Source: JAICJC01 sp963709425 (GTDB lineage Bacteria > Actinomycetota > Thermoleophilia > Gaiellales > JAICJC01). From it: a stretch of 64,000 nucleotides of DNA. The stretch is from assembly GCA_963709425.1 (NCBI GenBank), contig CAVPWG010000001.1:434001-498000 (forward strand), read 5' to 3'. Made by a program: the position numbers and the translations under genes. Shown piece after piece: positions 6,501 to 14,764 of this stretch (positions are counted from its first letter, which is position 1; each line of letters starts with the position of its first letter). Under the pieces are notes generated by a model. That model saw nothing but the letters and a program-made list of their open reading frames with translations, did not search any database and was not told the origin of the DNA.

Positions 6501-8486
6501 TCACGCGTCGGCCGGGATCTCCGCCACCAGCGCACGGGCCAGCCGATCGAGCGCAGCGGCCAGCTCGTCGTCGGTGTCGGGAGACCAGTCGTCGAGAAGC
6601 GTGCGGAGCTGGTGGCGGCGCGCCTCGATCAACTGGTGGAGCGCGTGCTCCCCTGCCGCCGTCATCGCGATGCCATCGCCGTCTCGCAGGTAGCCGCGGG
6701 CGACGAGCGCGTCCACGCGCGGCGCGAGCCGGCCGGGATCCACCTGGAGCTCGCCGGCCAGGTCGTCGACGGTCGTCGGCCCGCGTTCGCCGACTCGTCC
6801 CAGGACCCAGCTCTCGCCGGGCTGGATGTCGACCCCGGCGCGCGCGATCGTCGCCTGGTAGACCCGAGTCCGCTCGTCGCGGCGCATGAGCTGCGACGCG
6901 ATCCGTTCGAGCTCGCGTTCCGAGTCGGCCCCCCGCGGCGACGCGAAGCTCTCGCCGAGCCCGTCTGTCGTGGACGCGGTGCGCAGCGGCACCTCGGGCA
7001 GCCACCAGGTGAGCAGGAAGCCCACCAGGGCGATCCCGCTCGCCGCCACGAAGACCGGTTGCAGCGACGCGGCGAAGGCCTCGACGAACGGCTCGTGGAG
7101 CGCGGACGGCAGCTGGCGGATCACCGCCGGGTTGGCGACGGTCGGCACGTGCGCGCCAGCCGGCAGGCGAGCCGCCAGCTCGTCGACGAGCCTGTTGGCG
7201 AAGATCGCTCCGAACGCCGAGACCCCGATCGAGCCGCCGACCTGCCGGAAGAGCGTCGAGCCCGAGGTCGCCACACCGAGGAAGCGGTAGTCGACCGCGT
7301 TCTGGACGGCGAGGACGAGCACCTGCATCACCATCCCGAGGCCCAGCCCGAGCAGCACCATGCAGGCGGCAGCGGCGACTGTCGGCGTGCCCACCTCGAG
7401 CCGTGAGAGCAGGAAGACGGCGACCGTCATGATCGCCGTGCCGGCGATCGGAAACGGCTTGTAGCGGCCCGTGCGCGTGATCGCGTTCCCGCTCAGGATG
7501 GACGTCACGAGCAGGCCGGCCATGAGCGGCGTGAGCAGCAGCCCGGACTGCGTCGCGCTGTTCCCCTTCACGATCTGGAGGTAGAGCGGCAGGTAGGTGA
7601 TCGACCCGAAGAGGGCGAGCCCGACGATGAACCCGATCGCGCTCGTGAGCGCGAACGTCGGGTTCCGGAAGAGCTCGAGCGGAAGGATCGGCTCGGCCGC
7701 CCGCGCCTCGACGAACGGAAACAGCACGAGCAGGACGAGCCCAAGGACTATCATCGCCACGATCTCCGGAGAGCCCCAGTCGTACGTCGTCCCGCCCAGG
7801 CTCGTGAAGAGCACGATCGACGTGAGCGCGCCCGCCAGGACGGCCGCGCCGAGGTAGTCGATGCTCGGCCGACCCTGAGCGCTGCGCGCGTGGAAGACCG
7901 TCCCGATCACGAGGAACGCCGCGGCGCCGAGCGGGAGATTGATGTAGAAGATCCACCGCCACGAGAGGTTGTCGACGAAGAACCCACCGAGGAGCGGCCC
8001 CACCACGGTCGACACGCCGAAGACGGCGCCGAAGAGCCCCTGGTAGCGGCCGCGCTCACGGGGCGGGATGATGTCGCCGACGACGGCGATCGTCGTCACC
8101 ATGAGGCCGCCACCGCCGAGCCCCTGGAGCGCGCGAAACGCGATCAGCTCGGTCATGTTCTGGCTCGTGCCGCAGAGCGCGGATCCGATCAGGAAGAGCA
8201 CGATCGCCGCCTGCAGCACGATCTTGCGGCCGTAGAGGTCGCCGAGCTTGCCGTAGATGGGCCCCGCGATGGTCGACGCCAGCAGGTAGGCCGTCACCAC
8301 CCACGACAGGTGCTCGATCCCGCCCAGGTCGCCGACGATCGTCGGAAGCGCCGTCGAGACGATCGTCTGGTCGAGGGACGCGAGCAGGAGCACGAGCATG
8401 AGCGCGCCAAAGATCAGGCGGACGCGCTCGCGCTGCAGGGTCTCGGGCGGCCCGGGTCGCTCCGCCGGTTCCACGGCGCCGCTCAT
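6501..8486 (-). CDS. EmrB/QacA-type MFS exporter with C-terminal winged-helix (MarR-like) domain
   Basis: 661 aa. Residues ~20-510 form a DHA2/EmrB-type drug:H+ antiporter: DQTIVSTALPTIVGDLGG in helix 1, GKLGDLYGRKIV in loop 2-3 and GPLLGGFFVDNLSWRWIFYI (motif C region), with about 14 hydrophobic segments. The last ~130 residues are soluble and resemble a MarR-type winged helix (a segment WVLGRVGERGPTTVDDLAGE, then RVDALVARGYLRDGDGIAMT and AGEHALHQL). So a transporter carries a DNA-binding-like domain at its C-terminus. It overlaps the preceding MFS gene (ATGA at 8483-8486) and belongs to the TetR-MFS-MFS operon. Substrate unknown, probably a toxic organic compound. Confidence 0.88.
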   Translation of the reverse strand: MSGAVEPAERPGPPETLQRERVRLIFGALMLVLLLASLDQTIVSTALPTIVGDLGGIEHLSWVVTAYLLASTIAGPIYGKLGDLYGRKIVLQAAIVLFLIGSALCGTSQNMTELIAFRALQGLGGGGLMVTTIAVVGDIIPPRERGRYQGLFGAVFGVSTVVGPLLGGFFVDNLSWRWIFYINLPLGAAAFLVIGTVFHARSAQGRPSIDYLGAAVLAGALTSIVLFTSLGGTTYDWGSPEIVAMIVLGLVLLVLFPFVEARAAEPILPLELFRNPTFALTSAIGFIVGLALFGSITYLPLYLQIVKGNSATQSGLLLTPLMAGLLVTSILSGNAITRTGRYKPFPIAGTAIMTVAVFLLSRLEVGTPTVAAAACMVLLGLGLGMVMQVLVLAVQNAVDYRFLGVATSGSTLFRQVGGSIGVSAFGAIFANRLVDELAARLPAGAHVPTVANPAVIRQLPSALHEPFVEAFAASLQPVFVAASGIALVGFLLTWWLPEVPLRTASTTDGLGESFASPRGADSERELERIASQLMRRDERTRVYQATIARAGVDIQPGESWVLGRVGERGPTTVDDLAGELQVDPGRLAPRVDALVARGYLRDGDGIAMTAAGEHALHQLIEARRHQLRTLLDDWSPDTDDELAAALDRLARALVAEIPADA

Positions 8487-9898
8487 GCCGCCTCGGCGAT
8501 CCCCTCGTCGCGAACCGCGGTCGCCGGCGCCGGTACCCGCAGGGCGACCACGACGCCGACGGCCAGCGCGGCGGCGGCCACGAGGAACGCGATCGTGAAC
8601 CCGCGCTCGGTGGGCAGGCCGGACGTGGCGAGCGTCGCGGTCAGGATCCCGGCCGAGACCTGGCTTCCGATGGCACCGCCGATGCTGCGTACGATCGTGT
8701 TCATGCCGGTCGCCACGCCGGTCTGCTCGGCCGGCACCGACTCGATGATGAGATTGGCCATCGAGCCGAACGCGAAGCCGATCCCGACGCCCATCACGAG
8801 CATCGCGACGTAGATCTCCCAGCTCGATCCGTGCGCGACCGCGAGCATCACGAAGGCCACGCACGAGGTGAGCGCACCCAGGACAAGAGGGACCTTCGAC
8901 CCGACCGTCGCCGAGAGCCTCCCCGACGCGGGGCCGACGAGCAGCATCCCGACCGTCGCCGGGACCATGAACAGGCCGGCCTCGGTGATGGAGGCGCCGA
9001 AGCCGAATCCCGTCGACGTCGGCTGCTCGACGAACTGGGGAACGAGGATGAACGAGGCGAACATCCCAAAGCCGATGACCAGCGCTGCGAGGTTGGTCGT
9101 CCACACCGGCCGCAGCCGCATCATCCGCATGTCGACGAGCGGCGCCGCGCTCCGCGATTCGACCCATATCCAGGTCGGGAACACGACTGCCGCGATCGCG
9201 AACAGGCCGAGCGTGCGCGGCGACAGCCACCCCCACGTCGGTCCCTGGCTGATGGGGACGAGGAAGGCCACGAGCCATCCGGCGAGCAGCACGGCACCCA
9301 GCGGGTCGACCCTCCCCGGAGTGCGGATCGGCGACTCGGGCACGTAGGCGACGATGCCGGCGGTCGCGATGAGGACCGCGACGAGTGGCAGCCAGAAGAG
9401 CCAGTGGTAGGAGAGGTGCTGAACGATCGGCCCCGCCAGCACGATCCCGAGGCCGCCGCCGATGCCGAGGATGGCGGAGATCAGGGCGATGCCGTGCGGG
9501 ACACGGTGGCGGGGGAACTCGTCGCGGATGATCGCGAACGAGAGCGGGAACACCGCCCCGCCGGCGCCCTGGATGAGGCGGGCCGTGATCATCACGCCGA
9601 TCGACGTCGCGAGCGCCGCGAGGGCCGTCCCGGCGGCGAGGATCAGGAGCACGATGACCATCGTCCGCTTCTTCCCGAACATGTCGCCGAGCCGGCCGGC
9701 GATCGGCGTGCACACGGATGCGCTCAGGAGGTAGGCCGTCAGGATCCATGCCGCGCCGGCCGGCGTCGTGTTCAGGTCGTGCTGGATCTCGAGGAGCGCC
9801 GGGGCCACCAGCGACTGGAGGAGCGCATACGCGACCGCGGCGACGGCCAGGAGCGTGAACGTGACGTTGTAGTGCTGGCGGTGGGCGGGCTCGGTCAT
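8483..9898 (-). CDS. MFS transporter, DHA2-like multidrug efflux family
   Basis: 471 aa, largely hydrophobic. N-terminal helix LLAVAAVAYALLQSLVAPAL is followed by AGRLGDMFGKKRTMV, the MFS loop 2-3 motif A, and RLIQGAGGAVFPLSFAI. The sequence suggests 14 helices. It overlaps the TetR gene upstream (ATGA at 9895-9898) and the MFS-winged-helix gene downstream (ATGA), giving a tight three-gene efflux operon. It may export the ligand sensed by the TetR protein; substrate cannot be read from the sequence. Confidence 0.9.
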   Translation of the reverse strand: MTEPAHRQHYNVTFTLLAVAAVAYALLQSLVAPALLEIQHDLNTTPAGAAWILTAYLLSASVCTPIAGRLGDMFGKKRTMVIVLLILAAGTALAALATSIGVMITARLIQGAGGAVFPLSFAIIRDEFPRHRVPHGIALISAILGIGGGLGIVLAGPIVQHLSYHWLFWLPLVAVLIATAGIVAYVPESPIRTPGRVDPLGAVLLAGWLVAFLVPISQGPTWGWLSPRTLGLFAIAAVVFPTWIWVESRSAAPLVDMRMMRLRPVWTTNLAALVIGFGMFASFILVPQFVEQPTSTGFGFGASITEAGLFMVPATVGMLLVGPASGRLSATVGSKVPLVLGALTSCVAFVMLAVAHGSSWEIYVAMLVMGVGIGFAFGSMANLIIESVPAEQTGVATGMNTIVRSIGGAIGSQVSAGILTATLATSGLPTERGFTIAFLVAAAALAVGVVVALRVPAPATAVRDEGIAEAA

Positions 9899-10551
9899 GC
9901 GCTTGCCCGGCGGCGTCTCGGGCCGGCTCGCCGCAGCTGGGCCTCGGTCAGCGGGGGATGCTCGAGCGGATGGGGGTCGGGAGTCCGCAGGCCGTCCAGC
10001 ATGAACCCGAGCTGACGGCGCCACAGACCCGGCGCGACATCCGCGGCCAGCTCGATGACCCGATCGCTGCCCCAGAAGAGCAGGGCCAGGTCCTGCGGGG
10101 CGAAGTCCGGCCGAAGCGCCCCGTCGGCCTGGGCACGCGCGATGAGCCGCTCCGTGAGCGGCCGGATCCGGCGCCGCATTGCGCGGGCCCGCTCGCGGCC
10201 CCGGTCCTCGCTCTCGAGCACGTCCTTGAGCGCCCTGTTTTGGGTGTGCATGACGAGCGCCTCGTCGAGGAACCGGGCGAACCCGGCCCACGAATCCGGC
10301 TCGGCGAGCGCCGCCTCGGCGACCTCGACCAGCTCGTCGAACGCCTCCTCGAGCACGGCGTCGACAAGGTCCGCGCGGGTGGGGAAGTGGCGGTAGATCG
10401 TCCCGACACCGACGCCGGCACGCGTGGCGATCGCGCGCGACGGCACGTCCGCGCCGGCCAACGCGAAGAGCGCACGCGCCGCCGCCATGATCTGCGCGCG
10501 GTTTCGCTTGGCGTCCTGCCGGTCTCCGAGCCTCGCGGTTTCAGCGGCCAT
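9895..10551 (-). CDS. TetR/AcrR-family transcriptional regulator
   Basis: 218 aa. The N-terminal HTH is typical: RAQIMAAARALFALAGADVP, then TRAGVGVGTIYRHFPTRADLV. The C-terminal domain (residues ~75-195) is helical and would bind the ligand and the second subunit. First gene of the operon with two MFS exporters, which it probably represses; a perfect inverted repeat sits 18 bp upstream of its start. The C-terminus ends in an Arg-rich tail. Confidence 0.92.
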   Translation of the reverse strand: MAAETARLGDRQDAKRNRAQIMAAARALFALAGADVPSRAIATRAGVGVGTIYRHFPTRADLVDAVLEEAFDELVEVAEAALAEPDSWAGFARFLDEALVMHTQNRALKDVLESEDRGRERARAMRRRIRPLTERLIARAQADGALRPDFAPQDLALLFWGSDRVIELAADVAPGLWRRQLGFMLDGLRTPDPHPLEHPPLTEAQLRRAGPRRRRASA

Positions 10552-10568
10552 CCGGCCGCCAACCTAGC

Positions 10569-10594
10569 AGAAACGGAACGCCTGCTCCGTTTCT
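10569..10594. promoter_or_regulatory. TetR-type operator (inverted repeat)
   Basis: AGAAACGGA, an 8-base spacer, then TCCGTTTCT: perfect 9-bp arms, located between the TetR start (10551) and the end of the DUF899 gene. Size and position are typical of an autoregulatory TetR operator controlling the efflux operon. Confidence 0.7.
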
Positions 10595-10607
10595 CCACCC
10601 GTTCGTT

Positions 10608-11354
10608 TCAGCCGGCGAAGTCGGGGATCGCGCCGTGCGGATCGGCGGCCCGGCCCTTCGGCTCCTCCCACTCCTCCTGGCGGCCCAGGGCGGTCTGGTC
10701 GAGGAAGTAGTACGACCCGCCGGTGGCCTCGGCACCGCGCGCGTAGACCGAGTAGGTGTGGAAGACCTCGACGCCGTCGCGCAGGAAGTAGCTCTCGCCG
10801 GGCTGCTCGACCGGCCGCTCGCCCTCCACGTACCCGGTCGTGCCCGCCGCCTCGTGCTCGGCCTTGGTGCGGTAGTTGTATTCCACGGGCGCAACCGACT
10901 CGTCGAGGGTCACGTGGAAGTCGTAGTTGAAGTCGCTGCCGTGGGACGAGTAGAACGGGAAGGCCCACCCGCGCTCCGCCTTGTACCGCTCGAGCTTCTC
11001 GAGCGGAGCCCGCGCGATGACGACGAGCGACGTCTCGCGTGCGCGCAGGTGCCGGAGAAGCCCGTCCGAGAGCTCGTCGGCGCCCGCCGAGCAGCTCGAG
11101 CAGCCCGTATCCCAGGTCGGCCCGAACATGAAGTGCCTGACGATCAGCTGGCGGCGGTCGTCGAAGAGGTCGAGCAGGCTCACGTCCCCCTCGGGCCCGT
11201 CGAACGTGTAGTCCTTCTCGATCCTGACCATCGGCAGCATCCGCCGCTTCGCGCTGAGCTCGTCGCGGGCCCGGGTCATCGCCTTCTCCTCGGCAAGCAG
11301 CTCCTTGCGGGCGACCGTCCACTCTTGGCGCGAGGCAATTCGAGGGAGACTCAT
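10608..11354 (-). CDS. DUF899-family thioredoxin-like protein
   Basis: 248 aa. Matches the DUF899 family: opening with a helical segment (ASRQEWTVARKELLAEEKA), then LPMVRIEKDYTFDGPEG, and the core RQLIVRHFMFGPTWDTGCSSCS with a CxxC. Family members have a thioredoxin-like fold; their reaction is not established. A good ribosome-binding site (AAGGAGG) precedes the ATG at 11354. It is on the same strand just upstream of the TetR efflux operon. Confidence 0.88.
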   Translation of the reverse strand: MSLPRIASRQEWTVARKELLAEEKAMTRARDELSAKRRMLPMVRIEKDYTFDGPEGDVSLLDLFDDRRQLIVRHFMFGPTWDTGCSSCSAGADELSDGLLRHLRARETSLVVIARAPLEKLERYKAERGWAFPFYSSHGSDFNYDFHVTLDESVAPVEYNYRTKAEHEAAGTTGYVEGERPVEQPGESYFLRDGVEVFHTYSVYARGAEATGGSYYFLDQTALGRQEEWEEPKGRAADPHGAIPDFAG

Positions 11355-11432
11355 GCTGTGGTCCTCCTTGTTGTCGGGTGCTCTCGAAGCAGAGACTCCA
11401 GGAGCACCCCGAACTCATCGGCCCGGGGAGCG

Positions 11433-11522
11433 TCAGAGAAGGCGCAGGATCAGGATGACGACGAGAACGATCACAAGAAGCCCGACGATTCCGACTCCGG
11501 TTCCGAGTGCGAGCACTTCCAC
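11433..11522 (-). CDS. Small single-pass membrane peptide (29 aa)
   Basis: A GTG-started frame of 30 codons with a strong ribosome-binding site (GGAGGA, 5 bases before GTG). The product is almost one hydrophobic helix (GIVGLLVIVLVVILILRLL at its C-terminus). It lies upstream of the DUF899 gene on the same strand and divergent from the MarR gene. Very short hydrophobic proteins are common but hard to verify; function unknown. Confidence 0.5.
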   Translation of the reverse strand: MEVLALGTGVGIVGLLVIVLVVILILRLL

Positions 11523-11596
11523 AGTGTTCCTCCAGTCGTTTCGGTGCCAGAAGCAGGTTCCCGATGGCCCGACTGGACAAACATCGTTCGCGTCGC

Positions 11597-11628
11597 TATA
11601 TTTCGCATAGCAAGTTTCCTACGCGAAA
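11597..11628 (+). promoter_or_regulatory. MarR promoter/operator: -10 box and 28-bp inverted repeat
   Basis: TTTCGCATAG (11601-11610), 8 bases, then CTACGCGAAA (11619-11628) form an inverted repeat with one mismatch. A -10-like TATATT (11597-11602) overlaps its left arm, with TGGACA at 11572-11577 as a loosely spaced -35 candidate. A repressor bound here would block transcription of the marR-MFS pair, as in typical MarR autoregulation. Confidence 0.65.
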
Positions 11629-11644
11629 GGCTTTTACGCGAATC

Positions 11645-12103
11645 ATGTCCACACGAACGATGTCCAAACGTGAGCTGGCAGCCGAGGTCGGTCGGCTCTG
11701 GGGAGACCTGGCCGTGCAGTCGAAGCGCTCGCTTCGGCCGCTGCTCGAGGCCGAGGGCGTGACCATGCCCCAGGCGATCGTGCTCCAGACGCTTCGGACC
11801 GCGGGCGGACGGCAGCCGGCCCGCGACCTCGGCCGCGAGTGCCACATGCTCGCGTCGACGGTCACCGGCGTCATCGACCGGCTCGAGATCGCAGGGCATG
11901 TGCGCCGCGAGCGCGACTCGCGTGACCGCCGGGTCGTGTGGGTGATTCTGACCGAGGAGGGAGAGCAGCTCGTCGAGCGCATCCCGTCGTTCTTCGAACA
12001 CCTCGGGAAGTCATTTACGGTGCTCCCCGCGCGGGAGCTCGAGCAGATGCGGGAGTCGCTCCTTCGGGTGCTGGCTGCCGACGAGGACGAAGGGAACCGT
12101 TGA
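11645..12103 (+). CDS. MarR-family transcriptional regulator
   Basis: 152 aa winged-helix regulator: helices around QSKRSLRPLLEAEGVTMPQA, recognition region LGRECHMLASTVTGVIDRLE and the wing RRERDSRDRRVVWVILTEEG with the DxR motif of MarR proteins. ATG 11645 is chosen because the frame upstream runs through the operator; ATG 11660 is an alternative. The stop shares one base with the ATG of the following MFS gene (TGATG), so the pair is coupled. Probably represses the exporter until a toxic ligand binds. Confidence 0.92.
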   Translation: MSTRTMSKRELAAEVGRLWGDLAVQSKRSLRPLLEAEGVTMPQAIVLQTLRTAGGRQPARDLGRECHMLASTVTGVIDRLEIAGHVRRERDSRDRRVVWVILTEEGEQLVERIPSFFEHLGKSFTVLPARELEQMRESLLRVLAADEDEGNR

Positions 12104-13563
12104 TGCCGATTCTGACCGAGGCCAACCGCAAGTGGTGGACGCTGGGGGCGATGTGCTTCGCCCTTTTCATGGTGATGCTCGACAACACCGTCGTGAACAT
12201 CGCCCTGCCCGCGATCAAGTCCGACTTCGGGGCGTCCATCTCAGGCCTCTCGTGGGCGGTCAACGCCTACACGCTGAGCTTCGCCGTCCTGCTCGTGACC
12301 GGCGGCCGCCTCGGGGACGTCTTCGGGCGAAAGCGCATGTTCCTCGCCGGGCTCATCGCCTTCACGCTCGCGTCGATCGGGGCGGGACTTTCGCAGTCGG
12401 TCGGCCAGCTGATCTTCTGGCGCGCGGCGCAGGGCGCCGGCGCGGCGTTCCTCATGCCCGGGTCGCTCTCCATCCTCACCGACGCCTTCCACGGCCGTGA
12501 GCGGGGCCGCGCGCTCGGCCTCTGGGCGGGCATCTCCGGCCTGGCGCTCGGGATGGGGCCTGTGCTCGGCGGGCTGCTCGTCGAGAAGGCGGGCTGGGAG
12601 TGGATCTTCTTCCTGAACGTCCCGGTGGCGCTCATTGCCGTGCCCGTGACCCTCTACGCCGTGCGCGAGTCGCGCGACCCGTCCGCGGTGCGCCGCATCG
12701 ACTGGGCCGGCATCGGCACGCTGTCCCTCGGGATGGGGCTCGTCGTCCTGGCGCTCGTACAGGGCAACGACGAGGGCTGGACGTCGACCCGGACGCTCGC
12801 CGAGCTCGCGGTCGGCGCCGTCGGTCTCATCGCCTTCGGCTGGCTCCAGATCGCGGGCGACGACCCAATGGTCGATCTCGGCTTCTTCAAGAACCGCACG
12901 TTCTCGGCCGGAAACGTGGTGGCGTTCCTCGTCACGTACTCGATGTTCGCGACGTTCTTCTTCATCACGCTCTACATGCAGGACATCCTGCGCCTCTCGC
13001 CGCTCGAGACCGGGGTGCGGTTCCTGCCGATGACGATCCTGATCATCGTGACCGCGCCGATCGCCGGCCGCCTCTCGGACCGGTTCGGGAGCCGCTGGCT
13101 CCTGGCGGGCGGCATGTTGCTGGTCGCCGCCTCGCTGGCCCTCGAGTCACGCATCACCGACACGAGCACGTACCTGACGCTCCTTCCGGCGTTCATCGTC
13201 GGCGGGATCGGGATGGGCATGACCATGTCGCCGATGACCGCGGCGGTCATGGGGTCGGTCGATCGCACCAAGGCCGGCGCGGCGTCGGGAGTGCTCTCGA
13301 TGATGCGCATGATCGGCGGAGTGTTCGGCGTGGCGACGCTGACCGCGCTCTTCCAGCACCTCGCGGCCGGCCGAGCCGCAGCGGGCCACTCGCCGAGCGA
13401 CGTCTTCATCTACTCGCTCTCGCACAGCCTGCGCCTCTCGGCGGCGATCGCGATTGTCGGGTCGGTCGTGGCGGCAGCGTTCATCCGAACGCACCACGCC
13501 GAGGAGGATGAGGCGCCGTCTGCGACACGGACCGAGGCCGAGCCGGCGCTCGAGATGGTCTAG
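12103..13563 (+). CDS. EmrB/QacA-family MFS drug exporter
   Basis: 486 aa. DHA2-type 14-helix exporter: LDNTVVNIALPAIKSDFGAS in helix 1, GGRLGDVFGRKRMFL (motif A), GPVLGGLLVEKAGWEWIFFL (motif C region). Translationally coupled to the MarR gene. The two helices inserted between the six-helix halves and the acidic tail (HHAEEDEAP) are typical. Substrate unknown. Confidence 0.92.
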   Translation: MPILTEANRKWWTLGAMCFALFMVMLDNTVVNIALPAIKSDFGASISGLSWAVNAYTLSFAVLLVTGGRLGDVFGRKRMFLAGLIAFTLASIGAGLSQSVGQLIFWRAAQGAGAAFLMPGSLSILTDAFHGRERGRALGLWAGISGLALGMGPVLGGLLVEKAGWEWIFFLNVPVALIAVPVTLYAVRESRDPSAVRRIDWAGIGTLSLGMGLVVLALVQGNDEGWTSTRTLAELAVGAVGLIAFGWLQIAGDDPMVDLGFFKNRTFSAGNVVAFLVTYSMFATFFFITLYMQDILRLSPLETGVRFLPMTILIIVTAPIAGRLSDRFGSRWLLAGGMLLVAASLALESRITDTSTYLTLLPAFIVGGIGMGMTMSPMTAAVMGSVDRTKAGAASGVLSMMRMIGGVFGVATLTALFQHLAAGRAAAGHSPSDVFIYSLSHSLRLSAAIAIVGSVVAAAFIRTHHAEEDEAPSATRTEAEPALEMV

Positions 13564-14625
13564 CTAGCGCTCGACCGGGACCTCGGCCACCATCGCACCC
13601 CAGCGGTCCTCGATCCGGCGGATCTTCCAGACGGCGACCGACGTCGCCCACATGACGAGGAACAGGCCGACGATCGCGTAGCCGAGGGTCTCGAAGTCGA
13701 GCGCGTTCAGGGTGTCCCACGCTCCCCCGGAGAGCCCCAGCTTCATCGACGCCACCTGGAAGAGCTCGACCGTGCCGATTGCGAGGGCGACGACGACCGA
13801 CAGCATCGTGACCGTGATGTTGTAGTAGATCTTGCGGATCGGGTTCGAGAACGCCCACCCGTAGGCCTGGCTCATGAACGCGCCGTCGAGCGTGTCCATG
13901 AGGCTCATGCCCGCCGCGAACAGGATCGGCAGCGCCAGGATGGCGAGGATCGGCACCGAGTGCGTGGCGACACCGGCGGCCAGTGCCAGGAGCCCGACCT
14001 CCGTGGCGGTGTCGAAGCCCAGCCCGAACAGGACCCCGAGTGGGTACATCTGCCAGCTGTGGTCGATGAGGCGGAAGAAGCGGCCGAAGAAGCGGCCCAT
14101 CAGGCCGCGTTCGTTCAGGCGCTGCTCGAGCAGATCGCCGTCGTACGTCCCGGTCTTCATCTGGCGGAAGATGCGCAGGATGTCGACGAGCACGATCAGG
14201 TTCAGGATGCCGATGATCCACAGGAACGTGCCCGAGACGGAGGCCCCGATGTAGCTCCCGTACTCGTGGAGCGTCGGGACGGCGGAGTTCGCCGAGCGCG
14301 CCCCGAGGGCGAGCGTCATCGCGAGCGTGAAGACGACCGTCGAATGGCCGAGCGAGAAGAAGAAGCCGGCGCCGACCGGGCGCTTGCCCTCGGCGAGGAG
14401 CTTGCGAGTCGTGTTGTCGATGGCCGCGATGTGGTCGGCGTCGAACGCGTGCCGAAGGCCGAACAGGTAGGCGGTCAGGCCGAGACCGACGAGCGGGCGG
14501 TACTGTCCCGAGTAGTAGAGGAAGAGCCCCCAGCCGACGACGTGGAGCGCCAGCACCGCCGCGCCGAAGCCGGACAGTCGCAGCCATTCGTCGCGCGTCA
14601 CTCCGCGCGTCCACCTCGCGAGCAT
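13564..14625 (-). CDS. NiCoT-family nickel/cobalt permease
   Basis: 353 aa, eight hydrophobic segments. Signature motifs are intact: RHAFDADHIAAIDN in helix 2, FFSLGHSTVV, LGFDTATEVGLLALA and GMSLMDTLDGAFM. NiCoT proteins are secondary importers of Ni2+ and/or Co2+. With a [NiFe] hydrogenase 10 kb away, nickel supply for that enzyme is likely, but metal choice cannot be read from sequence. A clear ribosome-binding site (GGAGG) precedes ATG 14625. Converges with the MFS gene (stops adjacent). Confidence 0.93.
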   Translation of the reverse strand: MLARWTRGVTRDEWLRLSGFGAAVLALHVVGWGLFLYYSGQYRPLVGLGLTAYLFGLRHAFDADHIAAIDNTTRKLLAEGKRPVGAGFFFSLGHSTVVFTLAMTLALGARSANSAVPTLHEYGSYIGASVSGTFLWIIGILNLIVLVDILRIFRQMKTGTYDGDLLEQRLNERGLMGRFFGRFFRLIDHSWQMYPLGVLFGLGFDTATEVGLLALAAGVATHSVPILAILALPILFAAGMSLMDTLDGAFMSQAYGWAFSNPIRKIYYNITVTMLSVVVALAIGTVELFQVASMKLGLSGGAWDTLNALDFETLGYAIVGLFLVMWATSVAVWKIRRIEDRWGAMVAEVPVER

Positions 14626-14711
14626 CGGGGTCTACCTCCAAAAGCGGGACATGAGCTGCGACCTATTCGCAGCGTCCGCCGAACCGGTTCAGAGGTGGAG
14701 CGCACAGGCGC

Positions 14712-14748
14712 GGCCCCGTCAGAGCCTGCGGGTGGCTCGGACGGGGCC
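14712..14748. terminator. Strong stem-loop between the vWA protein and the Ni/Co permease
   Basis: GGCCCCGTC pairs with GACGGGGCC, enclosing a second stem GAGCC/GGCTC with a seven-base loop. It follows the stop of the minus-strand vWA gene by 16 bp. No U-run, so it may terminate with Rho or act as an mRNA stabiliser. Confidence 0.55.
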
Positions 14749-14764
14749 TTGGGACGGACGCGGG

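Noticed and set aside
14626..14764. Nickel/cobalamin riboswitch before the Ni/Co permease
   Set aside because: Only a GC hairpin is present; no B12 box or NiCo-aptamer-like modules were seen.
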